From an uncultured Oscillospiraceae bacterium (GTDB lineage: Bacteria; Bacillota; Clostridia; Oscillospirales; Oscillospiraceae): a stretch of DNA of 64,000 nt. Below are positions 7,339-15,703 of this stretch, one piece after another. Position numbers and translations under genes: made by a program. Under the pieces are notes generated by a model. That model had not been told where the DNA came from, searched no databases, and was given only the letters and a program-made list of their open reading frames with translations. The stretch's first letter is position 1. Each line of letters begins with the position of its first letter. The stretch is taken from positions 21,046 to 85,045 of the forward strand of contig CALXDH010000006.1 of assembly GCA_944387015.1 (NCBI GenBank), written 5' to 3'.

Positions 7339-8760
7339 TCAGACGATCAGGAAGAACTTCACCAGGAACAGCACGGAGATCACATAGGTCAGTGCGGAGA
7401 CCTCCTTGGCCTTGCCGGTGAAGACCTTGATGACGGTGTAGGAGATGAGGCCGATGCCGATGGCGTGGCCGATGGAGCCGGAGATGGGCATGGCGATCAG
7501 CATCAAAGAGACGGGCACCATCTGGTCCAAATCGTCGAAGTCCACATTCTTCAGACCCATGACCATCAGCACGCCCACATAGATGAGGGCGGAGGAGGTG
7601 GCCGCCGCGGGAATAATGGCGGCGATGGGGGCGATGAAGATGCAGGCCAGGAACAGGATGCCGGTGGTGAGGGCGGTGAGGCCCGTGCGGCCGCCGGCCT
7701 CCACGCCGGAGGCGGACTCCACGAAGGTGGTGACGGTGGAGGTGCCGGTGCAGGCGCCGGCCACGGTGCCGATGGCGTCGGAGATGAGGGCTTCCTTCAT
7801 GTTGGGCATGTTGCCTTCCTTATCCACCATGCCGGCCCGGGAGGCGGTGCCCACCAGGGTGCCGATGGTATCGAACATGTCGATCATGCAGAAGGTGATC
7901 ACCAGGGTGATGGCGGTGAACCAGCCGATCTGCAAAAAGCCGTTGAAGTCAAACTTGAAGAGGGTGGTCTCCACCATGTCGGCGAAGGGAGGCACAAAGG
8001 AAGCAGTGGAGAGGGACGCGAAGGGATTCACGCCCAGCACCGCGAAGTCGCCGATCCAGTAGACGATGGACGCCACCAGCATGCCCAGCAGCACAGAGGC
8101 CTTGACGCCTTTCTTGGCCAGGATCACGGTGACGAAGAGGCCCACGAACATGGTCACCACAGTGAGGACCATGGTGGAGTAGCCGCTGCCCATAGTGGTC
8201 TGGGTCACGCTGGGGGTCAGCGCGCCGAAGAAGTCCCGCATCACGTAGAAGGGGCCGCCATTTTCAGAGTACACGCCCACGTTGGAACCCAGGCCGATGT
8301 TCATCAGCATGAGGCCGATGGCGGGGGCGATGCCAAGGCGCACACCCAGAGGGATGGCGTTGACGATCTTCTCCCGGATGTTGAGAACGGAGAGGACCAA
8401 AAAGACGATACCCTCCAGCAAAATGATGACCAGAGCGGACTGGAAGGACTGGACATAGCTCATGCCGGTGAGGGTCACGATGTTGGAAACCACCACGGCA
8501 AAGAAGCTGTTGAGGCCCATGCCGGGGGCCAGTGCGAAGGGCTTGTTGGCCAGAAACGCCATGCAGAACATGGCCAGTGCGGAGGCGATGCAGGTGGCCA
8601 GGAACACACCGTTCCAAAGGGCCGAACCCGTATCAAAGTTGGTGAGCAGGTTGGGGTTCAGGGCGATGATGTAGGCCATGGTCATGAAGGTGGTAAGACC
8701 GGCCAGGACCTCCGTGCGGACAGTGGTGCCGTTTTCTTGTAGTCGGAAGAGTTTTTCCAT
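7339..8760 (-). CDS. NCS2-family purine permease (AzgA/PbuG type)
   Basis: A 473-residue polytopic membrane protein of the nucleobase-cation symporter 2 superfamily, AzgA-like branch (adenine/guanine/hypoxanthine uptake). Features supporting this are the N-terminal ...TEVLAGLTTFMTMAYIIALNP block, PGMGLNSFFA (about residues 80-89), FDTIGTLVGTASRAG, and SGVEAGGRTGLTAL near the middle. Roughly 12-14 hydrophobic segments are visible. The start is ATG 8760, preceded on the minus strand by AGAAAGGAGAACAG; a longer frame to 8799 lacks a ribosome-binding site. It has its own sigma-A-like promoter. No purine-riboswitch core could be recognised in its leader. Confidence 0.92.
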   Translation of the reverse strand: MEKLFRLQENGTTVRTEVLAGLTTFMTMAYIIALNPNLLTNFDTGSALWNGVFLATCIASALAMFCMAFLANKPFALAPGMGLNSFFAVVVSNIVTLTGMSYVQSFQSALVIILLEGIVFLVLSVLNIREKIVNAIPLGVRLGIAPAIGLMLMNIGLGSNVGVYSENGGPFYVMRDFFGALTPSVTQTTMGSGYSTMVLTVVTMFVGLFVTVILAKKGVKASVLLGMLVASIVYWIGDFAVLGVNPFASLSTASFVPPFADMVETTLFKFDFNGFLQIGWFTAITLVITFCMIDMFDTIGTLVGTASRAGMVDKEGNMPNMKEALISDAIGTVAGACTGTSTVTTFVESASGVEAGGRTGLTALTTGILFLACIFIAPIAAIIPAAATSSALIYVGVLMVMGLKNVDFDDLDQMVPVSLMLIAMPISGSIGHAIGIGLISYTVIKVFTGKAKEVSALTYVISVLFLVKFFLIV

Positions 8761-8811
8761 ACTGTTCTCCTTTCTCTGTTCCGTTGGTTTCGCGCGCACC
8801 TTCCTACTGGT

Positions 8812-8840
8812 ATCATAAAAAATCCGGACGGGAAATACAA
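8812..8840 (-). promoter_or_regulatory. Sigma-A-type promoter of the purine permease
   Basis: On the minus strand TTGTAT, 17 bp, TATGAT. The transcription start would lie about 45 bp before the start codon. Confidence 0.75.
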
Positions 8841-8904
8841 GTGTCCGCCCGTGAGAAAAGGTTTACCTTTTTTTGGCGGGACACACAAATTTCTTGTCAA
8901 AACC

Positions 8905-8942
8905 GCAAAAAAACGGACCGGCGGAGGAACCTCCGCCGGTCC
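8905..8942 (-). terminator. glyS terminator
   Basis: Minus-strand hairpin GGACCGGCGGAGG/CCTCCGCCGGTCC (13 bp, 2-nt loop) followed by a run of seven T's. Confidence 0.9.
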
Positions 8943-8971
8943 TGGGCTGTTGATTGAAAAAACCGGGTCGA

Positions 8972-10393
8972 TCAATAAGCCAGCTTTTCAGCCAGATACG
9001 CCTTGAGCTCGCTGATGGGCAGACGCACCTGCTCCATGGTGTCCCGATCCCGGACGGTGACGCAGTTGTCGCCTTCCTTCTCGGCGTCGCCCACGGTGTC
9101 GAAGTCCACGGTGACGCAGTAGGGCGTGCCGATCTCGTCCTGGCGGCGATACCGCTTGCCGATGGAGCCGGTCTCGTCGAAGTCCACCATCCAGTCCTTG
9201 GCAAGCTCGGCCTGGAGTTCCCGGGCCTTGTCGGAGAGCTTCTTGGACAGGGGCAGCACCGCCACCTTGAAGGGCGCCAGGGCGGGATGGAAATGCATGA
9301 CCACCCGGACGTCGTTCTTCTCGGCGTCCACGACCTCCTCGTCGTAGGCCTCAATGAGGAAGGCCAGGGTCACGCGGTCGGCGCCCAGAGAGGGCTCCAC
9401 CACGTAGGGGATATACCGCTCGTTGGTCTCGGGATCGAAGTAGGTCATATCCTTGCCGGAGGTGGTCTGGTGCTGGGTCAGGTCGTAGTCGGTGCGGTCC
9501 GCCACGCCCCACAGCTCGCCCCAGCCGAAGGGGAAGAGGAACTCGAAGTCCGTGGTGCCCTTGGAGTAGAAGCACAGCTCCTCGGGGCTGTGGTCACGCA
9601 GCCGCAGGTGCTCCTCGCTGATGTTCAGGTTCAGCAGCCACTCCTTGCAGAAGGAGCGCCAGTACTGGAACCACTCCAGGTCGGTGCCGGGCTTGCAGAA
9701 GAACTCCAGCTCCATCTGCTCAAACTCCCGGGTACGGAAGGTGAAGTTGCCGGGGGTGATCTCGTTGCGGAAGGACTTGCCGATCTGGCAGACGCCGAAA
9801 GGCAGCTTCCGGCGGGTGGTGCGCTGGACGTTCTGGAAGTTGACGAAGATGCCCTGGGCAGTCTCAGGCCGCAGGTACACGGTGTTCTTGGCATCCTCGG
9901 TGACGCCCTGGAAGGTCTTGAACATCAGGTTGAACTGCCGGATGTCGGTGAAGTTGTGCTTGCCGCAGGAGGGGCAGGGGATGTTGTGGGACTCGATGAA
10001 GTCCTTCATCTCCGCCTGGGAGAAGGCGTCGATGGGCTTTTCCAGCTCCACGCCGTTCTCGCCGGCCCAGTCCTCGATGAGCTTATCGGCCCGGAAGCGC
10101 TCCTTGCACTCCTTGCAGTCCATCAGGGGATCGGAGAAGCCGCCCAGATGGCCGGAGGCCACCCAGGTCTGGGGGTTCATGAGGATGGCGGCGTCCAGAC
10201 CCACGTTATAGGGGTTCTCCTGGACGAACTTCTTCCACCAGGCCTTCTTCACGTTGTTCTTGAGCTCCACGCCCAGAGGGCCGTAGTCCCAGGTATTGGC
10301 CAGGCCGCCGTAGATCTCGCTGCCGGAGAAGATGAATCCCCGGCCCTTGCACAGGGCTACGATCTTTTCCATGGTCTTTTCGCTGTTTTTCAT
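8972..10393 (-). CDS. glyS: Glycine--tRNA ligase (dimeric, single-chain type)
   Basis: A 473-residue class II glycyl-tRNA synthetase of the alpha2 type, not the two-gene glyQ/glyS type. The N terminus ([20 protein letters not shown], then [13 protein letters not shown]) is diagnostic. Zinc ligands appear as CKECKERF (about residues 93-100) and CPSCGKHNF. Class II motif 2 is [23 protein letters not shown]-terminal anticodon-binding domain contains [12 protein letters not shown]. The enzyme is expressed behind a glycine T-box (next entries), so transcription should rise when tRNA-Gly is uncharged. The start ATG 10393 follows AAAAGGAGC. Confidence 0.96.
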   Translation of the reverse strand: MKNSEKTMEKIVALCKGRGFIFSGSEIYGGLANTWDYGPLGVELKNNVKKAWWKKFVQENPYNVGLDAAILMNPQTWVASGHLGGFSDPLMDCKECKERFRADKLIEDWAGENGVELEKPIDAFSQAEMKDFIESHNIPCPSCGKHNFTDIRQFNLMFKTFQGVTEDAKNTVYLRPETAQGIFVNFQNVQRTTRRKLPFGVCQIGKSFRNEITPGNFTFRTREFEQMELEFFCKPGTDLEWFQYWRSFCKEWLLNLNISEEHLRLRDHSPEELCFYSKGTTDFEFLFPFGWGELWGVADRTDYDLTQHQTTSGKDMTYFDPETNERYIPYVVEPSLGADRVTLAFLIEAYDEEVVDAEKNDVRVVMHFHPALAPFKVAVLPLSKKLSDKARELQAELAKDWMVDFDETGSIGKRYRRQDEIGTPYCVTVDFDTVGDAEKEGDNCVTVRDRDTMEQVRLPISELKAYLAEKLAY

Positions 10394-10432
10394 GGTAATG
10401 CTCCTTTTCTGTCGTATTTTTGCGACTCAGGG

Positions 10433-10680
10433 CAAAAAAACGCCCTGAGCCCAAGGGCTCAGGGCGAATCAAAACGATCCGTGGTTCCACCTGAATTCGT
10501 GCCTGGCTGGCACGCGCTTCATTCCCGGTAACGGCGGGGACCGGCGAAGCATTTCCGCTCCGCGGCTCCAGGGTGCCTTCTCCCCTCCCCCGCAAGGACT
10601 CGCACCGACCGTCCTCTCTCTTGTCCGGGGATCAAGGGATACTCTTCCCTGTCACAGCCTTTCTAACAGGATGCACTCTA
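10433..10680 (-). promoter_or_regulatory. Glycine T-box riboswitch in the glyS leader
   Basis: On the minus strand the leader carries the T-box sequence AGGTGGAACCACG (10492-10480), directly followed by an intrinsic terminator CGCCCTGAGCCC/GGGCTCAGGGCG (10466-10441) with a run of seven T's. A long Stem-I-like region lies upstream, and GAGAAGGCACC places a GGC glycine codon (10577-10575) as the probable specifier. In T-box systems uncharged tRNA pairs with the specifier and the T-box bulge and favours the antiterminator. The specifier assignment is inference from position; the T-box motif and terminator are seen directly. Confidence 0.92.
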
Positions 10681-10703
10681 TCACGTTTTTAAAATCTTGT
10701 CAA
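10675..10703 (-). promoter_or_regulatory. Promoter of the T-box-glyS transcript
   Basis: Minus-strand TTGACA (10703-10698), 17-bp spacer, TAGAGT (10680-10675): a near-consensus sigma-A promoter just upstream of the T-box leader. Confidence 0.8.
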
Positions 10704-10823
10704 GTCTGCGGGCGGTTTGGGTCCTTCTTTCTCCCGAAACCCCGCAGGTTTTGCACAAACTCTCAAAAATTGTGGAGAACGGGCCCCATGTTTGCCCCGT
10801 TTCAGCGGAAAACCGCCGCAAAC

Positions 10824-10866
10824 CAAAAAACCGGCCCGGAGGATTTCCACCTCGGGCCGGTTTTTG
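10824..10866 (-). terminator. Terminator of the rpmH-rnpA-yidD-yidC-jag cluster
   Basis: Minus-strand hairpin with arms around AAACCGGCCCGAGG/CCGGGCCGGTTT followed by a T run, 10 bp beyond the jag stop codon. Confidence 0.85.
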
Positions 10867-10875
10867 TGGATGGAT

Positions 10876-11691
10876 TTACTTTTTCTCCCGGTCGTAGGCC
10901 ACGATCACACGGCGGTTGGGCTCCGTTCCGGTGGAGTAGGTGGTCACACCCGGCACGTCCTGCAGCGCGGTGTGGATCACATGGCGCTCATAGGCGTTCA
11001 TGGGCTCCAGGGTCACGCTGCGGCGATAGCGGGTGACCTTGGCGGCCACCTTCCGGGCCAGGTGCTGGAGGCTCTGCTCCCGCTTTTCCCGGTAGTTCTC
11101 CGCGTCCAGCTGGACCCGGACCCGTCCGCCGCCGGAGCGGTTGACGGAGTAGCTGGTCAGCTGCTGGATAGCGTCCAGGGTCTCGCCCCGGCGGCCGATC
11201 AGAGCCCCCAGGTTCTTGCCCTCCAGGATCACCTTATAGCGGCCCTTTTCCGGCAGATACACCCGGACCACCGCTTCGCTCTCCATCTGGGCCAGCAGGC
11301 CGGTAAGGAAGGTGCGGATGGCCTCGGACTTCTCGTCGTGGACCTCCTCCCCCAGCTCCGCGGCAGCGGGAGCGGGGCTCTGAGCCTTCTCCTCCCGGGT
11401 CTCCTCCACAGCAGGAGCGGGAGCGGCCGCCTTCTTCTCAGGGCGGGGCTTCTTCTCCGGTGCGGGGGCGGGAGCTTCCTGCTGGGCGGGAGCGGGCTGC
11501 GCAGCAGGCTCCGTCTCCTCGCCGTAATACACCCGCACCTTGGCGGGACAGCTGCCAAGGCCCAGGAAGCCGGACTTGGCGCGCTCCAAAATCTCAACGG
11601 ACACATCGTCCCGTTCAAGGCCCAGCTGCTCCAGCGCCTTCGACAGGGCCTCGTCCTCGGTCTTGCCCGTTACATCAATAAATTCTCTCAT
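10876..11691 (-). CDS. jag: RNA-binding protein Jag/KhpB (SpoIIIJ-associated)
   Basis: The 271-residue product has three recognisable parts. An N-terminal Jag_N domain (residues ~1-52, with KSGFLGLGSCPAKV) is followed by a low-complexity Ala/Pro/Glu/Lys linker (~60-115). A KH domain follows, with the GxxG-type loop in GALIGRRGETLDAIQ (~160-175), and then a C-terminal R3H domain (REQSLQHLARKVAAKV ... NAYERHVIHTAL). KhpB homologues bind RNA and influence cell elongation and division. It is encoded 15 bp after yidC, the usual Firmicute arrangement. The linker is longer than in B. subtilis and compositionally biased. Confidence 0.95.
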   Translation of the reverse strand: MREFIDVTGKTEDEALSKALEQLGLERDDVSVEILERAKSGFLGLGSCPAKVRVYYGEETEPAAQPAPAQQEAPAPAPEKKPRPEKKAAAPAPAVEETREEKAQSPAPAAAELGEEVHDEKSEAIRTFLTGLLAQMESEAVVRVYLPEKGRYKVILEGKNLGALIGRRGETLDAIQQLTSYSVNRSGGGRVRVQLDAENYREKREQSLQHLARKVAAKVTRYRRSVTLEPMNAYERHVIHTALQDVPGVTTYSTGTEPNRRVIVAYDREKK

Positions 11692-11706
11692 GGCGTAACA
11701 AGCTCC

Positions 11707-12840
11707 TTATTTGGTTTCGCTCTCATCGTAGCGGTCCGCCTTGTAGGAACGGCCCCGGGCATAGGGACGGTCTCCCACCCGGCCGGCCTCCGTGGTGCTG
11801 GTGGCGGCCTTCTGGGCCTTTTTGGCCTTGGCTTCCTGAGCGGCCTTCCGCTTTTCCTTCAGGCTCTGCTTCTGGACGCCCTGCTGGCGGATCTCCTCCT
11901 GGCGCTTGCGGCCCTCTTCCATCCGCTTCTGCCGGTCGGCCTGACGGGCCTGATAGCGGGCCTCTTCCTCTTCTTCCAGCTTCTTGTTATAGAACTTGCC
12001 CATGAAGAACTCCTGGATGGCAGAGAACATGCTCTGGGCAATCCAGTACACGCCCAGGGCGGCAGGCAGGGAGAAGCCGATCCACAGGGAGAACAGAGGC
12101 ATCATCAGCAGCATGCTCTTGTTGGCGGCAGCCGCAGAGCTGTTGGCCTGGCCCTTCATGCTGATCTTCATCACCAGAAGCTGCATGGCAGCGGAGATGA
12201 TGGGGATCAGCAAAAGACCCACGGCGCCCCAGGTGATGCCCTCTTTGAGCATCCCGAAGCTGCTGGTGGGGATGGAGTTGAGGTCCACACCCAGGAAGGT
12301 GTAGTTGACGTTCACCCAGCCGCTGTGCTGGGCAATGAAGTCGGGGAACTGGCTGTTGATGATCTGGGAGATCTCGATCTGCTCATAGGCGGCGTTGCTG
12401 GTCAGGGTGATGCCGGCGTTTTCGATCACCTGACGGGCGGCCGCCACCACTTCCAGACCGGCGGCCCGGCCGCCGAAGTTCATGAAGTAGACGATGGGTT
12501 CCCGGATGATATAGTACAGGGCCATCAAAATGGGCAGCGGCAGAAAGCTCCACAGGCACCCGCTCATGGGGTTGACGCCCTCTTCCTCGTAGAACTTCTG
12601 CATCTCCTCGTTCATCTTGACGCGGTTATTGGCGTACTTTTTCTGGATCTCCTGCATTCTCCCGGACATCCGGTTCATGCGGACCATGCTCTTCTTGGAC
12701 TTCATCTGGAAGGGCAGCAGGATCAGCTTGATGACCAGGGTGAACAGGATCAGCGACACGCCGTAGGAGCCGGTCAGATTGTAGAACAGACGGACCAACC
12801 ATGCGAACGGTGTACAGATCCAGTAAACGATGGTTGACAT
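11707..12840 (-). CDS. yidC: Membrane protein insertase YidC/OxaA
   Basis: A 377-residue integral membrane insertase. The first hydrophobic helix (FAWLVRLFYNLTGSYGVSLIL) leads to the conserved TLVIKLILLPFQMKSKKSM with its functional arginine/lysine-rich loop, then QEIQKKYANNRVKMNEEMQKFYEEEGVNPMSGC. Further membrane segments include the LLIPIISAAMQLLVMK and GFSLPAALGVYWIAQ regions. The C-terminal ~80 residues form a highly charged tail (KRMEEGRKRQEEIRQQ) likely to contact ribosomes. No lipobox is visible at the N terminus, unlike SpoIIIJ. It sits between yidD and jag. Confidence 0.95.
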   Translation of the reverse strand: MSTIVYWICTPFAWLVRLFYNLTGSYGVSLILFTLVIKLILLPFQMKSKKSMVRMNRMSGRMQEIQKKYANNRVKMNEEMQKFYEEEGVNPMSGCLWSFLPLPILMALYYIIREPIVYFMNFGGRAAGLEVVAAARQVIENAGITLTSNAAYEQIEISQIINSQFPDFIAQHSGWVNVNYTFLGVDLNSIPTSSFGMLKEGITWGAVGLLLIPIISAAMQLLVMKISMKGQANSSAAAANKSMLLMMPLFSLWIGFSLPAALGVYWIAQSMFSAIQEFFMGKFYNKKLEEEEEARYQARQADRQKRMEEGRKRQEEIRQQGVQKQSLKEKRKAAQEAKAKKAQKAATSTTEAGRVGDRPYARGRSYKADRYDESETK

Positions 12841-12924
12841 AATGCGTTTCCTCCAATAAGTTTACGGAAATCGAATCGGTTTGGGCGCGGTGCCGGACAT
12901 CGGGCCGGCGCCGGACCGGTTTCC

Positions 12925-13146
12925 TCAGGGGACGGGATCATACCCGCCCTTGTGGAAGGGATTGCAGCGCAGGATACGGCGGAAAGCCAGCCAGCCGCCT
13001 TTGAGGGCCCCGTATTTTTCCAGGGCCTCCAGGGCGTATTGGGAGCAGGTGGGGATATAGCGGCAGCAGGGCGGCCGATAAGGGGAAATGGCCGCCCTGT
13101 AAAATTTCACGAGTGCGATCAGAATGTCCCGTAACAGGTGCTTCAT
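12925..13146 (-). CDS. yidD: Membrane protein insertion efficiency factor YidD
   Basis: A 73-residue protein starting [20 protein letters not shown], with the family core [21 protein letters not shown] and [13 protein letters not shown] at the C terminus. It associates with the inner membrane and assists YidC. Its ATG overlaps the rnpA stop (ATGA-type overlap), implying translational coupling. The longer frame reaching 13395 is antisense-phase noise over rnpA. Confidence 0.96.
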   Translation of the reverse strand: MKHLLRDILIALVKFYRAAISPYRPPCCRYIPTCSQYALEALEKYGALKGGWLAFRRILRCNPFHKGGYDPVP

Positions 13147-13487
13147 TCCGCAGCCTCCAGCAGATCCAGTTTCCGGCACAGCCGCAAAAAGGTCTCGTTG
13201 AGATCCTTCCAGGGGCATGCTGCCGTGCGGCCCCGTGCCACCAGCACCACGTCGTAGCCTTTTTTCAGCTGCGGCGCGTGGAGGCGGTAGACCTCCCGCA
13301 GGCGGCGCCGGGCCCGGTTGCGGACCACGGCATGTCCCAGTTTCACGGACACCGTGATGCCCAGGCGGTTGTGGTCCAGCTTGTTTTTCCGGCAATAGAC
13401 CACCATGCCTCCGCCCACGGCAGAGGCGCCCTTCTGGTACATCCGCCGGAACTCGTAATTTTCCTTCAGCGTTACCGCTCGTTTCAT
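13143..13487 (-). CDS. rnpA: Ribonuclease P protein component
   Basis: A basic 114-residue protein starting [20 protein letters not shown]. The conserved RNR-type motif is [16 protein letters not shown] (about residues 53-68). It binds RNase P RNA and pre-tRNA 5' leaders. The start ATG 13487 has GGGAGT upstream; the frame extension to 13526 is not supported. The gene lies between rpmH and yidD in the universal order. Confidence 0.97.
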   Translation of the reverse strand: MKRAVTLKENYEFRRMYQKGASAVGGGMVVYCRKNKLDHNRLGITVSVKLGHAVVRNRARRRLREVYRLHAPQLKKGYDVVLVARGRTAACPWKDLNETFLRLCRKLDLLEAAE

Positions 13488-13524
13488 CGTACTCCCTGCC
13501 TTGCCATTTGAACGAAAACTCGTC

Positions 13525-13562
13525 AAGGGACGGAGGAATCCAAAAATTCCCGCCGTCCCTGA
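13525..13562 (-). other. Hairpin between rpmH and rnpA
   Basis: AGGGACGG ... CCGTCCCT can pair across about 20 nt in the rpmH-rnpA spacer. It may be a processing site or a weak attenuator that sets the ratio of L34 to RnpA. No strong T run follows on the minus strand. Confidence 0.45.
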
Positions 13563-13601
13563 AAACGTCTGTTCAAGTGTCTCCCGCGCTTGCCGTCTCG
13601 C

Positions 13602-13742
13602 TTAGTAGGACAGCCGGGCGCGGCCCTTGGCGCGACGACGGGCCAGGACCTTGCGGCCGTTGGCGGTAGCCATTCTCTTGCGGAAGCCGTGGACCTTCTG
13701 GCCGTGCAGCTTCTTGGGCTGATAGGTACGTTTCGTAGCCAT
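13602..13742 (-). CDS. rpmH: 50S ribosomal protein L34
   Basis: A 46-residue highly basic protein read from ATG 13742: [20 protein letters not shown], continuing with [17 protein letters not shown] and ending ARLSY. It is the first gene of the cluster running away from the origin. AGGAGGTG lies upstream. The frame is short and overlaps a longer spurious frame on the same strand, so it is easily missed. Confidence 0.98.
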   Translation of the reverse strand: MATKRTYQPKKLHGQKVHGFRKRMATANGRKVLARRRAKGRARLSY

Positions 13743-13868
13743 GTTTGAGACACCTCCTGTCAGAATTACGGCCGTTCCATCAGGAACGGCGGCATTTACT
13801 CGACACCTTCCCGTTTTCCGGGAACGGCGCAGTAAACAACGCTCAGGCGTCCTCGCGACGCATCGAAT

Positions 13869-13897
13869 AGTATACAGACTTTTTTAAAATGTGTCAA
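13869..13897 (-). promoter_or_regulatory. Promoter of rpmH operon
   Basis: Minus-strand TTGACA (13897-13892), 17-bp spacer, TATACT (13874-13869), close to sigma-A consensus. The leader to rpmH is about 120 nt. Confidence 0.88.
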
Positions 13898-14055
13898 GAA
13901 AAACTTGAAATTTCCGGGAAATCCCGGCCTTTTTTGGTCCCGTCGGTGCCATTTCTCAAAATCTTGTGGCACGGAGAAAAAAATGTCCCATATTTTGACC
14001 CCTTCCCGCCCTGGATTTTTTCCGGTTTAAAACAGAATTTATATTAGAATAAGTG

Positions 14056-14084
14056 TTGTGTTTACTTTGTCTTTTTGGTATAAT
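14056..14084 (+). promoter_or_regulatory. dnaA promoter
   Basis: TTGTGT (14056-14061), 17-bp spacer, TATAAT (14079-14084), about 40 bp upstream of the GTG start. Confidence 0.85.
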
Positions 14085-14130
14085 AGCGTCGTATGATTTT
14101 GTCCATTTTCAACTAGAGAGAGGTGTTTCT

Positions 14131-15447
14131 GTGAATTCCGTTGCTGACGTGTGGGACAACGTCCTGCAACAGCTGAAAAAAGAATTGTCCGAGACCACCA
14201 TCGCCACCTGGTTTGATGAACTGGAGGCCGTGGACATCCAGGGCAACGTCTTTATTCTGCATTGCTCCAACGACTTTAAAAAGGGCTACATCGAATCCCT
14301 TTTCATGAAAAACATCAAGGCCTCCCTCCACGACATCTTCTCCACGGAGTTTGAGGTGCGGATCCTGGACGACCAGGACTACGCCGAATTCCAGGGCAAC
14401 GCGCCCAAGAAGCAAAGCGAGCGGTTCACCTCCGCCGAATTCACCTTTGAGACCTTCGTGGTGGGTCCTTCCAACAAGCTGGCTTACGCCGCCTCCGTCT
14501 CCGTGGCGGAGCATCCCGCTCAAAACTACAACCCCCTTCTGATCTACGGCGACTCCGGCCTGGGCAAGACCCATCTGCTCTACGCCATCGCCAACGTCAT
14601 CCGCCGCAACGACCGGCACGCCAAGATCGTCTACATCAAGGGCGACGACTTCATCAACGAGTTCATCGAACTGATCCGTGCTGGCCGGGGCAACGAATTC
14701 CGGGCCAAGTACCGGGAGGCGGACCTGCTGCTGGTGGACGATATCCAGTTCGTGGCCGGCAAGGAGCAGGTCCAGAACGAGTTCTTCCATACCTTCAATA
14801 CGCTCTATGAGTCCGGCCGCCAGATCGTTTTGACCTCCGACCGTCCCCCCTCTGAGATGACGCTGCTGGACGACCGGCTGCGGACCCGGTTCGAGTGGGG
14901 CCTTCTGGTGGACGTGGCGCCGCCGGACTTTGAGACCCGCCTTGCCATCGTGAAGAACAAGGCCGCCATTTTGGGCATGGAGCTGCCGGACAAGATCGCC
15001 GCCTACATCGCGGAAAACGTCACCGCCAACGTCCGTCAGCTGGAGGGCACCATCAACAAGATCATGGCCTATAAGGATCTTCTGGGCAACGACACCGATG
15101 AGGAGACCGTTACCCGGGCCATCCAGGACATGCTGCGCCGCAACAACGAGTACATCCCCTCCCCCGAAGCGATTTTGGAGTACATCAGCAAGTTCTACAG
15201 TCTGGACGAGGCTGTCATCCGGGGCCAGCAGCGCATCCGGGACGCGGTGCAGGCCCGGCAGATCGCCATGTACCTGATCCGCTCCATGACGAACCTGTCT
15301 CTGGACGATATCGGCAAGCAGTTCGACAACCGGGACCACTCCACCGTCCTCTACTCCATCCAGCAGGTGGAGAAGAAGATGAAGAAGGACGCCGCCTTCG
15401 CGGAGACCGTCAAGGAGATCAAAACCAACATCAATTCCAAGCGCTGA
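14131..15447 (+). CDS. dnaA: Chromosomal replication initiator protein DnaA
   Basis: A 438-residue AAA+ initiator. Domain I (1-~75, DVWDNVLQQLKKEL) and a short linker precede the AAA+ core with Walker A GDSGLGKT (140-147) and Walker B LLLVDDIQF. The C-terminal domain IV carries the DNA-binding signature FDNRDHSTVLYSIQQVE. The start is a GTG at 14131 with AGAGAGAGGTG upstream; the frame back to 14053 overlaps the promoter and is rejected. DnaA probably binds the TGTGGAAAA-type boxes immediately downstream. Confidence 0.97.
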   Translation: MNSVADVWDNVLQQLKKELSETTIATWFDELEAVDIQGNVFILHCSNDFKKGYIESLFMKNIKASLHDIFSTEFEVRILDDQDYAEFQGNAPKKQSERFTSAEFTFETFVVGPSNKLAYAASVSVAEHPAQNYNPLLIYGDSGLGKTHLLYAIANVIRRNDRHAKIVYIKGDDFINEFIELIRAGRGNEFRAKYREADLLLVDDIQFVAGKEQVQNEFFHTFNTLYESGRQIVLTSDRPPSEMTLLDDRLRTRFEWGLLVDVAPPDFETRLAIVKNKAAILGMELPDKIAAYIAENVTANVRQLEGTINKIMAYKDLLGNDTDEETVTRAIQDMLRRNNEYIPSPEAILEYISKFYSLDEAVIRGQQRIRDAVQARQIAMYLIRSMTNLSLDDIGKQFDNRDHSTVLYSIQQVEKKMKKDAAFAETVKEIKTNINSKR

Positions 15448-15449
15448 AA

Positions 15450-15665
15450 AGCGCTGATTTCTCCACGTTTCGTGTGGAAAACCAAAAACTTTCCTGTGGA
15501 AAAGCAGCCTTCGTTTTTCTTCGTGGAAAACCGTCCTGTTTTTTCCACGATTCTTTCCATCGACGAAAACCTTGCGCCGTCAGGGTTTTCGCTTCTTTTC
15601 CACAGTTTTTCGCCCTGCGACTGCTTTTTCTAAAAATATATTCTTTTCTTTTCTTTCAAAGGGGT
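15450..15665. other. Putative oriC: DnaA-box cluster and AT-rich unwinding region between dnaA and dnaN
   Basis: Five 9-mers close to the DnaA box occur here: TGTGGAAAA at 15473 and 15495, CGTGGAAAA at 15522, then in the opposite orientation TTTTCCACG at 15541 and TTTTCCACA at 15596. They are followed by a pyrimidine/A-rich stretch (15626-15660, including TAAAAATATATTC), a plausible DNA-unwinding element. Firmicute origins commonly use the dnaA-dnaN gap, and the coding direction flips just to the left. Firing at this site is inference. Confidence 0.8.
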
Positions 15666-15703
15666 TTCCCCCCGTCTATCCCAATCAGAGAGGAAGCGTT
15701 CCT

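Larger units (their letters stand above)
13743..14130. other. rpmH-dnaA intergenic region
   Basis: This 388-bp gap separates the divergent rpmH and dnaA transcripts. It holds a GC hairpin in the rpmH leader (CCGTTCC-atca-GGAACGG near 13772-13790), the rpmH promoter, an AT-rich stretch around 13960-14090 and the dnaA promoter. I see no good DnaA boxes of the TTTTCCACA type here; those lie downstream of dnaA. Confidence 0.7.

Noticed and set aside
7324-8742. 472-aa plus-strand frame opposite the purine permease
   Set aside because: Low-complexity Gly/His/Asp translation with no domain; shadow of the permease on the other strand.
8761-8860. Purine riboswitch upstream of the NCS2 permease
   Set aside because: The leader from the promoter to the start codon is too short and lacks the conserved purine-aptamer core segments.
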